A stretch of DNA of 64,000 nucleotides from contig CANMOU010000002.1 of NCBI GenBank assembly GCA_947499555.1, positions 817,001 to 881,000 of the forward strand. The letters are read 5' to 3'. Positions within the stretch are counted from its first letter, which is position 1; every line of letters begins with the position of its first letter. This stretch comes from an uncultured Roseovarius sp. GTDB taxonomy: Bacteria > Pseudomonadota > Alphaproteobacteria > Rhodobacterales > Rhodobacteraceae. The notes under the pieces are model-generated. The model did not search any database. It saw only the letters and a list, made by a program, of their open reading frames with translations, and was not told the origin of the DNA. Positions 17,552 to 25,892 of the stretch are shown piece by piece. Made by a program: the position numbers and the translations under genes.

Positions 17552-18063
17552 CAGGTTTCGTCCGTTTCAGGCGGTTTGACGAGACCAAGCGCGCTTGCTG
17601 CAGCGAGAAGTGTCAGGGCGCCACATTCCAGCGTGGCAATCGCATAGAACGGCCAGAGCGGCCATCTTAGATCCTGGGTCTGGTCGCCGCGCTCAAAAGC
17701 GGTTTGTGCGAAATCGAAGAAGGCCGCAGTGAGGATCGCGGCAAACCCTGCGATGAGCAGAAGCCAAAGCCGGTCCGCCGCGACTTGCAGCCAGTGGGGG
17801 AATTGCCGGCTGAGAATATCGACGCGGATCAGACCGGTGCCAAGCATGGCGGGGATAGCGGCGAAGATCGAAACCATGAGCGCGTATTGCGACAGTTCAA
17901 TTGCGCCGAAGATCATGAAATTCAGATCCCCCCCGGTGGCATCAAAGATGGCGCGTGCGATGATGTTGAATGCCACGACGGCGAAAAGCACGAAGGTTGC
18001 CGCAATGGCCAGCGCCAGACAAGACAGGCGCAGTGCTTCGAGACATCTGGTCAGGACAATCAT
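17551..18063 (-). CDS. TRAP transporter small permease subunit (DctQ type)
   Basis: A 170-residue membrane protein with four hydrophobic helices and the conserved segment around IRVDIL after helix 2, typical of DctQ. It partners the large permease downstream. The gene starts 55 bases after the binding-protein stop and overlaps the large-permease start by one base. The size and order fit the family; no substrate information comes from this subunit. Confidence 0.92.
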   Translation of the reverse strand: MIVLTRCLEALRLSCLALAIAATFVLFAVVAFNIIARAIFDATGGDLNFMIFGAIELSQYALMVSIFAAIPAMLGTGLIRVDILSRQFPHWLQVAADRLWLLLIAGFAAILTAAFFDFAQTAFERGDQTQDLRWPLWPFYAIATLECGALTLLAAASALGLVKPPETDET

Positions 18064-18118
18064 CTTTTGGGTCGGGGGCGAATTTGACCTGCCCAGTCGG
18101 GCAGGCCATTGCGCTTGA

Positions 18119-19135
18119 TCAGTTCAACTCTGCCTCGCAGTCCGAGACGAAGCCAACGATGGCATTGTAGGTTTCCGTACCGGGAAGGCCATTTCCATCG
18201 AGTTCTGCAAGGTAGATCTCTTTGGCACGTTCTGCCGCGGCCTCCCATTCGGCGCGTTCAGATTCCGGGATCTGGTAGATTTCGCCGCTTTCGGCGACAC
18301 CGGGATAGGCGCGCGCGTCGCTGTCATCAAAACCTTTGCCTGCCGCCAGCGCCCATTTCATTCCGATATTTTCGTCAACCGCTGCCTTGCCTGCGTCAGA
18401 CAGGCTGTCATAGGCATTCTTGTTCATCGTGACGATAAAGGCGGATGAGTAGAACCCGAATTCCGTGTGATGCGCGGTGATCTCTCCAAGCCGGAATGCT
18501 GGCAGTGCTTCCCATGGCAGCATGTAGCCGTCGATCACACCCTTTTGCAGGTTCTCGTAAACGGTCGGCGCGGGCATACCGACCGGCTCTGCGCCCAGCT
18601 CTTCGAGAAGTGTGCCGATCACAGCCGTGGGCCGACGGATTTTCATGCCCTTCAGATCGGCAAGGGACTTGACCGGTTTGTCTTTAGAATGAATGTGCCC
18701 GGGCGCATGAACATGCAAGAAGATGGGCTTTGTTTCCGTGTATTCGGAATCAAGAGCGCCGGAATCGTAGAGTTTCTGCAGGGCGCAGGAGCCAACTTCG
18801 GCGGTTTCAAAAAGACCTGGCAGTTCGATGACCTGCGTCAGCGGAAACCGTCCGGCTGTGTAGCCTTGCAACGTCCAGGCCAAATCGGCGACGCCATTCT
18901 TGGCATTGTCGTAGCCCGCAGGCGCTTTGCCAAGGGTTTGCGCGGGGAAGACAGTCACGTCCACTTCGCCGCCAGAGGCTTCTTTGACGGCTTCGGCCCA
19001 GCCGGTGAACAGATCGGTGTGCTGCCATGTCACCGCAGGCATGAAATGCGCAAACCGCAGATCGTCTGCTGTTGCCGCGGTTGTCGCTCCGATTGAAAGC
19101 GCTGCGATGGCAGCGGCGCGGAAAGTTCTGATCAT
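18119..19135 (-). CDS. TRAP transporter substrate-binding protein (DctP family)
   Basis: Periplasmic ligand-binding protein of 338 residues. A signal peptide covers about residues 1-23 (cleavage near TTAATA-DD). The body is a DctP/TAXI-like fold with LADLKGMKIRRPT, in which the arginine that usually contacts the ligand carboxylate is retained, and GVIDGYMLPWEAL. The ligand is therefore probably a carboxylate, but its identity is not readable. ATG 19135 has GGGAGGAT just upstream. First gene of the TRAP operon, divergent from the MFS gene at 19343, with no regulator next to it. Confidence 0.92.
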   Translation of the reverse strand: MIRTFRAAAIAALSIGATTAATADDLRFAHFMPAVTWQHTDLFTGWAEAVKEASGGEVDVTVFPAQTLGKAPAGYDNAKNGVADLAWTLQGYTAGRFPLTQVIELPGLFETAEVGSCALQKLYDSGALDSEYTETKPIFLHVHAPGHIHSKDKPVKSLADLKGMKIRRPTAVIGTLLEELGAEPVGMPAPTVYENLQKGVIDGYMLPWEALPAFRLGEITAHHTEFGFYSSAFIVTMNKNAYDSLSDAGKAAVDENIGMKWALAAGKGFDDSDARAYPGVAESGEIYQIPESERAEWEAAAERAKEIYLAELDGNGLPGTETYNAIVGFVSDCEAELN

Positions 19136-19342
19136 CCTATCCTCCCTTGGTTTTGGCCAATTATCGCAGAATACTCAGTGATCTAAAGTGTTATGATGTC
19201 AACCCGACATGATGATGGGCGCTAGGCGACATTTGTGGCTGGAGATCCCGCGGTTGGCACAATCTTTTTGAGGTGCCTTGCGGAAACAAATGATGAATAT
19301 GGGCTGTGGATCGCAAGAAGGGTGGGCGAGGTGGACATTCAG

Positions 19343-20479
19343 GTGAACGGGTTGCGCGTTCTTGCGGGCGCTTCGGTTCTTGCGGCTGTGCTTGGGTCGG
19401 TGCATGCGTTTTCTGTCTTCATAGCACCGCTGGAGGCGTTGTTTTCCGTCTCACGCGGCCAGGTCAGCCTGACCTATTCCGGCGCGTTGATATGTTTGAC
19501 GCTCATAGTGCTTTTGGGTCATCGGATTTATCCCATGTTCTCCGCGCCGGTGCTTTGTCTTGCCACAGTAGGTCTTGGTGCGGCTGGGGCGCTGACTGCG
19601 TCGCTTTCGGGATCGATGATCGGTGTCTGGATCGGGTACAGTTTGCTTTTCGGGTTGGCAAACGGGCTTGGCTACGGGTTTGGCCTGCAGATCGCGGCCC
19701 AGGCGAATGCCGGGCGCGAAGGTCTGGCGATGGGCTGTGTGACTGCCGCCTATGCGCTGGGGGCGGTTCTTGCGCCGCTGCTGTTTGCGCAGGCCTTGGC
19801 CCATGGCGGATTTTCCTACGCGATGACCGGATTGGCGGTCGTACTTTTGGGCGCGGGGGCTTGTGCGGCCTTATTGATGCAGCGCGTGCGGTATCGGGCC
19901 GACCCCGCGCCAAGCGATGCCCGACCGGTGACAGAGGTCCGACGAATGTGGCTGGGCTATTTCGGTGGTGTTATGGCGGGTCTTATGGTGATCGGTCATG
20001 CCGCCGCGATTGCGCGTGTTCTGCAGCCCGAACAAGCCCTGTGGATTGCGCCCGCACTGGTTGCCGCCTGCAATCTGCTTGGAAGCCTGATCGCAGGGCG
20101 CGCGGTCGATACGCTTCGGGCAAAATGGGTCCTGCCAGGTCTGTCTGCTATCACCTGTCTTGGACTGTTGATCCTGGTTCTGCTCGAGGCGGCGGGGATG
20201 CTTCTGGCCTTGGCAATGATTGGCTTTGCCTATGGCGGAACCATTGCCGCCTGGCCACCGGTTATCGCGAAGAGGGTTGGGATGGCGCGAAGTGCGATGG
20301 TGTACGGGCAGGTTTTCACCGCTTGGGGTGTTGCCGGTCTGGCCGGACCCTGGCTTGCCGGGGCGCTCTTTGACGGCACAGGGACATACGGCATGTCGTT
20401 GCTGATTGCCGCCGGGTTTGGCGCGGTCGCGACGGCGCTCAGCTGGCGGCTGTTCTCGGCCACGGCCCAGACGCCTTGA
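19343..20479 (+). CDS. Major facilitator superfamily transporter
   Basis: A polytopic inner-membrane protein of about 378 residues with 11-12 hydrophobic helices, glycine- and alanine-rich. The signature loop is RIYPMF after helix 2, and GYGFGLQIAAQANAGREGLAMG is reminiscent of the oxalate/formate-antiporter-like MFS branch. The reading frame is open from GTG 19235, but the first 32 codons are unlike an MFS N-terminus. GTG 19343 has GAGG 11 bases ahead; GTG 19331 is also possible. The substrate cannot be named. The 3' end overlaps the convergent deacetylase gene by 41 bases. Confidence 0.8.
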   Translation: MNGLRVLAGASVLAAVLGSVHAFSVFIAPLEALFSVSRGQVSLTYSGALICLTLIVLLGHRIYPMFSAPVLCLATVGLGAAGALTASLSGSMIGVWIGYSLLFGLANGLGYGFGLQIAAQANAGREGLAMGCVTAAYALGAVLAPLLFAQALAHGGFSYAMTGLAVVLLGAGACAALLMQRVRYRADPAPSDARPVTEVRRMWLGYFGGVMAGLMVIGHAAAIARVLQPEQALWIAPALVAACNLLGSLIAGRAVDTLRAKWVLPGLSAITCLGLLILVLLEAAGMLLALAMIGFAYGGTIAAWPPVIAKRVGMARSAMVYGQVFTAWGVAGLAGPWLAGALFDGTGTYGMSLLIAAGFGAVATALSWRLFSATAQTP

Positions 20480-21152
20480 GAGGGGCCAATGTAATATCGC
20501 GGTCACGTGCAGCGCTCAGCAGCCGACCAAGTTGTTTTTGCGTGCTGTAAAACCCGGGGCCGGCTTTCTTTGGTCGGATATCGTGGCCGACAAAGACAGC
20601 CTTACCGCCGGTTTCGGCGATCAGGTCCAGAAGCCGAACTTGATGGGCCCATCCGGGGAAAGCTTTATGCTGTGCGTCTGCGAAGCCGAGATTTGCAAAA
20701 CACTTGTCTTTGGGTTGCGCCACGTAGATGCGCTTGCCGGGATTGAGCGGATCGACGCTTCGGGGGCCATCGGTTCGGATGACGTCAAAGCGGTTTGCGA
20801 GGGCCTTTCGGGTTTCGGTTGTCGAGCCATGGAAGGGGCAGGCGAAGCTGCGGGCGGGTAAGCCCAGATTGCGGTGTTCTGCGATACCCTCATCGATCTC
20901 GTGCCGCAGCCAGTGATCCAGACCGTGACGTTGCAGATAAGCGCCAAGGCGCGGGTGCGTTCTGGTGTGAAAGCCGATCTCGTGGCCATCATCCTGCAGT
21001 TGGTGCAGACCATGGATTTGCGATTTGGTTGCCTCGTGCAGGTGGCTTACGCAGAACGTTACCTTTGCGTCATGCATCTGGAAAACCGGCCGCGCGGCGC
21101 ACCAGTTGTCGACAAAGAGATCATCGAAGGTCAGACAAAGAGTTCCCGGCAT
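20439..21152 (-). CDS. Polysaccharide deacetylase family protein (NodB-like)
   Basis: A 237-residue predicted carbohydrate esterase of the CE4 family, which removes N- or O-acetyl groups from sugars using a divalent metal. TFDD at residues 8-11 gives the catalytic base and metal-binding aspartates, and HTRTHP (around 61-66) gives the metal-binding histidines. No signal peptide, so it acts in the cytoplasm or its substrate is lipid-linked. It lies directly downstream of the tyrosine autokinase gene (32-base gap), which suggests it edits a precursor of the polysaccharide made by this locus. The N-terminal start is at the first strand of the fold, as expected. Confidence 0.85.
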   Translation of the reverse strand: MPGTLCLTFDDLFVDNWCAARPVFQMHDAKVTFCVSHLHEATKSQIHGLHQLQDDGHEIGFHTRTHPRLGAYLQRHGLDHWLRHEIDEGIAEHRNLGLPARSFACPFHGSTTETRKALANRFDVIRTDGPRSVDPLNPGKRIYVAQPKDKCFANLGFADAQHKAFPGWAHQVRLLDLIAETGGKAVFVGHDIRPKKAGPGFYSTQKQLGRLLSAARDRDITLAPLKASGPWPRTAAS

Positions 21153-21184
21153 GCAACCGTTTTAACGAGAGTTTGTGTGGCTGC

Positions 21185-23203
21185 CTATTGGGTTGAGGGA
21201 ACGGCCGCACTTGGTTGGTAGGTACCATAGCCATAGGGGCGCAGGGCGCTGGGCGAAACCTTTGAAAAGACGAAACCTGCGATTGGTTGGCCGGCATTGT
21301 GCAAAAGACGAAGTGCCTCGCGCACCTGGGCCTTGCCGGTCTTGCCCCAGAGCACCGAAAACAGAATCGCATCAACCGAGTCTGCCAAAAGGCGCGCATC
21401 GGGCACGGCCAGCAGCGGGGGCGAGTCTATGACGATGTAGTCGTAATTTTCACGCAAAGTCGCAATCAGCGCAGCGAAGGTTTTGGACGCGAAAAGATCT
21501 GCGGCATTCTGATGTGTGGACGTGCCAGACAGGACGTCAAAACCGAAAGGTGCGGGGCGATAAATGGCATCCTGCAGGTTCGTTTCGCTGAGCAGGACAA
21601 GCTCCAGATTGCCTCTTGGCAAACCCGGCAGGTACTCGGCCAACGTGTTGGCGCGGATGTCAGCCCCCAAGAGCAGGACACGACGTCCGACGCCGACAAG
21701 CGATTGTGCCAGGGCCAGCGCGTTGGTGGTTTTGCCGTCGCCGGGCATCGCCGAGGCCGATAGAACGACTTGAGGCGGATCATCGGCTTGGGACAGAAGA
21801 AGCGAGGTGCGCAGATTGCGCACAGCTTCGGCAGCAGCCGATGTTGGATTGTGCAGAAGCTCTGGCAAAAGTTCGCCGCGCGTCTTTTTCTGGAGGTTGG
21901 GGATTTGGCCGAGCACTGTGTAACCGGTTGCGGTTTCAATCTCGTCAACGGTATGGAAACTGTCGCGGAGACGTGCACGCAATAGGACCATCAGCACACC
22001 GATGACCAGACCAGAAACCGAGGCCAAGGCCAATATGCGGAACCTCTGCGGTTCTGACGGACGCACCGGTATGACCGCGCGGGACAGGATGCGGCTATCG
22101 GGTTGTTGGATACCGTCTTGTGCTGAGGTCTCGTTGAACCGGGTCAGGAAGTATTCATAGAGCACGCGCGTTGCCTCGGCCTCGCGTTCAAGCTGCTGCA
22201 GCGTGATCAGGTCCTTGTTTTGCAGATCGATCTGCCGCATTAACCCCTGTTCGGACGTTCGCAGCGAGGCGAGCTGGCTGTCGAGACGTGCGAGCTCTCT
22301 GTTCTTTTGTTCCTGCCCTTCCGTGGCCTTTTGTGCATGCTGATCTTTTTCGAGATCGGATATCAAAGATGCCTTTGCGTCCTTGGCGGCATACATGCGC
22401 TCTCGCAGGTCTTTGGCCTGCCGTTCCAGCAGGCGCAGGGCTTCGGTTGAGACCAGTTCGGTGTTGGCGTTGTAACGGGCGACCTTGCTTTCGGCGTTCT
22501 GCAATTTTGTTTCGAGGTCGTGCACTTGTGTTGCCAGCCAGCCAGTGGCCTGCGTCGTGGCATCGCGCTTCACCGCAACCTGGTCGGCAATGTATGCCTC
22601 GGCCACGGCATCGGCAATTTCGGCCGATTTGACGGGATCGGTGGAGGCGGCTGTGATGCGGAAAACAAGGCTGGAGCGGATGTTCGAGACCGAAACCTGA
22701 GACAGAAGAGCCGAGATGACACGGTCCTGGGTCTGTTGTGGGTCCGGGTTGGTAGGATTTGGCGCGTGGAAGGTGAAGATAGATCTGAGCCGTGTGGCAG
22801 CTGACAATGGTTTCAGTTCGGAGTTGAATTCAGGATCGTTTGCAAGATCGAGGGTCGCTGCGACCGTGCCCATAAGGCCGCGACTGCGGAGGACCTCCAA
22901 TTCAGAGTTAATCTCGGATGTGTCGCCCGAAAGACCGGCCGCCACGCTTTTCAGATCGACGATTTGCTCCTGATTGGGTTCGAGAATGACAACAGAGGTG
23001 GCACGGTAAACCGGCGTGGCGAGGATGCTCGCATAAACTCCGCCAAGGCATGCGGCGGCAAACAATGAGGCACCGACCAACACTTTGCCACGCCACAAAA
23101 TCGAGAGCGCTGCGCCGAAATCTATTTCTTCGCGAGCCGCCCAAGCCTCTGTCGTCTCGCGGTGCGCGAAGGCTCTGGTTTGTCGCGGGTCGGAGATGGT
23201 CAT
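21185..23203 (-). CDS. Polysaccharide copolymerase / tyrosine autokinase (Wzc/Etk/ExoP type)
   Basis: Inner-membrane protein of 672 residues controlling chain length and export of the exopolysaccharide. Order: a Wzz-like N-terminal domain with TM1 (about 38-58); a long periplasmic coiled coil (about 200-420); TM2 after the proline-rich VIPVRPSEPQ; and a cytoplasmic BY-kinase with Walker A MPGDGKTTNA (about 482-491), Walker A' VLLLGADIRAN and Walker B YIVIDSPPLL. The C-terminal tail has only a small tyrosine group (YGYGTY) rather than the long cluster of E. coli Wzc. It is divergent from the YjbE-like gene at 23310 across a 106-base AT-rich region that must hold both promoters. Confidence 0.93.
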   Translation of the reverse strand: MTISDPRQTRAFAHRETTEAWAAREEIDFGAALSILWRGKVLVGASLFAAACLGGVYASILATPVYRATSVVILEPNQEQIVDLKSVAAGLSGDTSEINSELEVLRSRGLMGTVAATLDLANDPEFNSELKPLSAATRLRSIFTFHAPNPTNPDPQQTQDRVISALLSQVSVSNIRSSLVFRITAASTDPVKSAEIADAVAEAYIADQVAVKRDATTQATGWLATQVHDLETKLQNAESKVARYNANTELVSTEALRLLERQAKDLRERMYAAKDAKASLISDLEKDQHAQKATEGQEQKNRELARLDSQLASLRTSEQGLMRQIDLQNKDLITLQQLEREAEATRVLYEYFLTRFNETSAQDGIQQPDSRILSRAVIPVRPSEPQRFRILALASVSGLVIGVLMVLLRARLRDSFHTVDEIETATGYTVLGQIPNLQKKTRGELLPELLHNPTSAAAEAVRNLRTSLLLSQADDPPQVVLSASAMPGDGKTTNALALAQSLVGVGRRVLLLGADIRANTLAEYLPGLPRGNLELVLLSETNLQDAIYRPAPFGFDVLSGTSTHQNAADLFASKTFAALIATLRENYDYIVIDSPPLLAVPDARLLADSVDAILFSVLWGKTGKAQVREALRLLHNAGQPIAGFVFSKVSPSALRPYGYGTYQPSAAVPSTQ

Positions 23204-23309
23204 GGGTCTCTCTTTCGTAACGTTTGCTTAACTCATTTTCATGCAGGGTCTTGCCGGAAGAACCCGCTGCTATGCCTCTGAAAAGTCAATTTAAAGTTGG
23301 TTAAAAATA

Positions 23310-23579
23310 GTGAAGAATGTCTTAATATGCGTCCTGATCCTCACAGGGTCTGCCTTGAAAGCAGAGACGGCCGAAGCTGAAAAAGAGCGTATTTGTTCAG
23401 ACGGCCGAAACGCGGCTTTGCCGGTCTGCCTGGGTCTGCCGGACGCCAGCGAGCCAATCACGAATTTTGCGCCAGTGGTCTCGCCAATCGGCGGATTGGC
23501 GGCGGCCTTGGGTGCTGTGCTTGGAGCAGGCGGTGCGAGCCCGTCGACAAGCTCGACCAGCACATCGGGGACGAAATGA
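23310..23579 (+). CDS. Small exported protein, YjbE/GfcA-like
   Basis: An 89-residue predicted secreted protein. It has a signal peptide (about 1-18, ending LKA), two cysteines (ICSDGR...LPVCLG), an Ala/Gly-rich hydrophobic stretch (GGLAAALGAVLGAGGA) and a Ser/Thr-rich tail ending STSSTSTSGTK. This architecture recalls the small YjbE/GfcA proteins of E. coli group 4 capsule operons. YjbF-, YjbH-, Wza- and Wzc-type genes in the same locus support the idea. It starts with GTG and has no good Shine-Dalgarno sequence, so expression level and exact start are uncertain. The similarity is by architecture, not a search. Confidence 0.55.
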   Translation: MKNVLICVLILTGSALKAETAEAEKERICSDGRNAALPVCLGLPDASEPITNFAPVVSPIGGLAAALGAVLGAGGASPSTSSTSTSGTK

Positions 23580-23696
23580 TCCCCGGCGGAGAGGTGTGAT
23601 TTCCAACTTTCCTAAGATTTTTGCCATTTGGCGTTGGACGATTAACGCTTCCTTTGGCGGTGGCTGATCTTTTCTGCCCCGTGGGGTGAGAAATCA

Positions 23697-24200
23697 GTGG
23701 GCTTGGGAACCAATATGTTGGACATGCGAAGCCAGTTCGTGCGCCTTATCGGCGGTGCCGTTTTCTTTCTATGCTTTGTGCTGGGTCTTCCGGGGTCGGA
23801 AGGCGCGATGGCGCGGGCGGAAACGATGGCTGCCGCCCCGCTGGTTGTTCGGAACGATCGCGGTGGGGACCTGCGAGAGCGTCTGGATCAGCTGCACCAA
23901 CTGCGTCAGAGTGGCAGGCCCGTGGAGATCAGAGGCCGGGTTTGCTTTTCGACCTGCACGCTGTTTATCGGGCTGCCGCAAACCTGTATTTCACCGCGAA
24001 CCACCTTTGGGTTTCACGGGCCGAGTTCATTTGGCCGCCCGCTTTCGCCGGAGGTGTTTGAGCGCGCTTCAGGCGTGATTGCGGATCATTATCCCGGCAA
24101 ACTTCGGCGCTGGTATCTTGAGACGGGCCGTTACCGGATCCGCACGCTCTATCGCATACCCGGGAGTCGGTTGGTCGAAATGGGTGTGCGGGCGTGCTGA
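23697..24200 (+). CDS. Hypothetical periplasmic protein (COG3904-like)
   Basis: A 167-residue protein with a signal peptide (hydrophobic core about residues 17-34), then a small domain containing VEIRGRVCFSTCTLFIG, a second cysteine-containing turn and FGFHGPSSFG. The combination of a strand, SxCT-type turn and FHG segment resembles the predicted periplasmic proteins of COG3904, which are distant relatives of the ClpP/crotonase fold; no catalytic triad can be asserted. GTG 23697 follows GGGGTGAG; ATG 23715 is an alternative. Located within the polysaccharide locus between the YjbE-like gene and the spike genes; role unknown. Confidence 0.6.
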   Translation: MGLGTNMLDMRSQFVRLIGGAVFFLCFVLGLPGSEGAMARAETMAAAPLVVRNDRGGDLRERLDQLHQLRQSGRPVEIRGRVCFSTCTLFIGLPQTCISPRTTFGFHGPSSFGRPLSPEVFERASGVIADHYPGKLRRWYLETGRYRIRTLYRIPGSRLVEMGVRAC

Positions 24201-24279
24201 GGCGTGAGCGTACGGCACGTTAATCAAACGGCAACCCTGTGCAAAGAGGTTTCGCGGCACGCTCAACATGGAGTTCGCG

Positions 24280-24549
24280 ATGCCTATTACTGACAGTTTT
24301 TCCAGTTTTGATACCGGCCTGACAGGGCCAATCTGTGGTGGGTTCGATATCACCCCCGATGATGCAAATGACCTGTCTTCAATGACGCGGGCGCTGATGG
24401 TGACCGGGTCTGGCGATCTTGGCGTTGTTCTCAAAGATGGCGATACGCTCGTTCTGCCCGGTTTGACACCAGGCGTAATTTACCCTTTGCGAATTGTGCG
24501 TGTTTTGGCGACCGGCACAACGGCGACCGGGATCAAGGGGCTCGTTTGA
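24280..24549 (+). CDS. Head-spike base protein, Rcc01079 (GhsA) family
   Basis: An 89-residue protein matching the spike-base family known from the Rhodobacter capsulatus gene transfer agent (Rcc01079/GhsA) and from many roseophages. Recognised segments are DSFSSFDTGLTGP, DITPDDANDL, TRALMVTGSGDLGV and the C-terminal RIVRVLATGTTATGIKGL. In the GTA, this protein anchors fibres to the capsid head and contributes to binding the host capsule. ATG 24280 has GGAG at 6-base spacing; ATG 24268 has none. The next gene starts on the last base of its stop codon. There are no capsid, portal or terminase genes here, so it is an isolated spike module inside a polysaccharide locus. Confidence 0.85.
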   Translation: MPITDSFSSFDTGLTGPICGGFDITPDDANDLSSMTRALMVTGSGDLGVVLKDGDTLVLPGLTPGVIYPLRIVRVLATGTTATGIKGLV

Positions 24550-25892
24550 TGATCGGCCTTTCCACCGGATTGCAGCCGCAATTCAACGCGCGCCAGACCG
24601 TCGATCTGCCCGTGGGGTTCGACTGGGATCAGGGGCGGTTTGACATTTCCATCACAAAATCCGGCAAGACCTACTCAAGCTCTTTTCAGCCACGCGATCT
24701 TGTTGACCAAGCCATCTGGACCGGCGCTGCAATTCACGTCGATAGCGCCGCGGGCGATGATGCCAATTCAGGTCTGGGTTCCGTGGATGGAGATTTTTCG
24801 TCCGCGAAAAGGACGATCCATGCGGCCTTTGTTGCGGGCAACGCAACAGGTGCGCCTTACCGTGTGCTCGTGACGCCTGGCACCTACGAGGAAAGCGCCT
24901 TTACCCGCAACGGCAATGATGAACCAGACCAGGCAGTGGCCGTGATTGGATGGCAAGGTGCGGTCCGGTATCGGACAGGTCCGTTCCTGCCCAATTGGAC
25001 GGATGCGGCCGGTACATATTCATCCTCTGTCAGTTCTGTGCGTCGCGCCTTTCGCACGGACGTGTTGACGGATAAGGGGCATTATACCGAGCTTTCAAAC
25101 GTTGCGGATGTGGCCACTTGTGCGGCGACACCCGACAGCTGGACGCAGGATGGTGGAACAATCCATGTCAATATCGGAAGTGCGCCGGGCGCGGGCGACA
25201 TCGCATTGATGCGGTCGTTTCACGGCGCACGATTCCTGAGCCATGACAGGGATTTCTATCTCGAAAACATCCACACCGAAGGGGGGATCACCGGCGCCCT
25301 GCATTTTGATGCCGTGGCAACGCGAAACATCGTCGGGGTGAATTGTTCCTTCCGCTATTCAGCGCCATCAAATCCGTCTTCGCCACTGGATGCCGTAAGG
25401 GTTCGGCGGACAAATGGTCTGGTTGCGTTTTTCGGCTGTGATGCGAGCCACGGTGCGAAAGACGGCTGGTCCTTTCATGAAGACGGAACAGTGGGGATGC
25501 ATGTGCTCTTGCAAGACTGCACCGGCTGGCGAAACGGGATTGATGGCGCCACATCCTGCAACGCGTTTACGACGCATGATGCTGTGCGTGCGATTGTGCT
25601 TAACGGCTCATTCGGTTTGTCGCGAAATGGCACCGAGGTTCATTGTATCCAGACAACCGAAACCTGGGTGGCCGGTGCGCGGGCGGTGGCACGAGATATT
25701 GATGGATCCTCTGTTGCCTTCAAATGTTCCAATCCGTCCTACATGTGGTTGCAAGACTGTGTCGCAGACGCGGATGGCGCGACCGATAACTATGCGGTTG
25801 AGGCCAATGCGGGAACGGTCTTTACACGAGATGTCGGCATCGTGGCTGGATCGGTCGAAACCTCGCTGGGCGGATCGGTTACGCCGTTCTGA
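24549..25892 (+). CDS. Right-handed beta-helix protein, probable head-spike fibre (Rcc01080/GhsB-like)
   Basis: A 447-residue protein coupled to the spike-base gene by a TGATG overlap. An N-terminal head domain (about 1-60) precedes IHVDSAAGDDANSGL and PYRVLVTPGTYEE, typical starts of phage tailspike beta-helices. Repeated coils follow, with stacked hydrophobic and aromatic positions (FYLENIHTEG, NIVGVNCSF, LVAFFGCDASHG, VLLQDCTGW, MWLQDCVADADG). No signal peptide. By position and fold it is the partner GhsB/Rcc01080 that binds polysaccharide; a lyase or hydrolase activity cannot be excluded. ATG 24549 is chosen over TTG 24546. The 3' end overlaps the convergent GumK-like gene by 103 bases. 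Confidence 0.75.
   Translation: MIGLSTGLQPQFNARQTVDLPVGFDWDQGRFDISITKSGKTYSSSFQPRDLVDQAIWTGAAIHVDSAAGDDANSGLGSVDGDFSSAKRTIHAAFVAGNATGAPYRVLVTPGTYEESAFTRNGNDEPDQAVAVIGWQGAVRYRTGPFLPNWTDAAGTYSSSVSSVRRAFRTDVLTDKGHYTELSNVADVATCAATPDSWTQDGGTIHVNIGSAPGAGDIALMRSFHGARFLSHDRDFYLENIHTEGGITGALHFDAVATRNIVGVNCSFRYSAPSNPSSPLDAVRVRRTNGLVAFFGCDASHGAKDGWSFHEDGTVGMHVLLQDCTGWRNGIDGATSCNAFTTHDAVRAIVLNGSFGLSRNGTEVHCIQTTETWVAGARAVARDIDGSSVAFKCSNPSYMWLQDCVADADGATDNYAVEANAGTVFTRDVGIVAGSVETSLGGSVTPF

Noticed and set aside
24280-25892. Prophage remnant
   Set aside because: No integrase, terminase, portal, capsid or tail genes lie within the window, and neighbours on both sides are polysaccharide genes; only the spike pair is phage-like.
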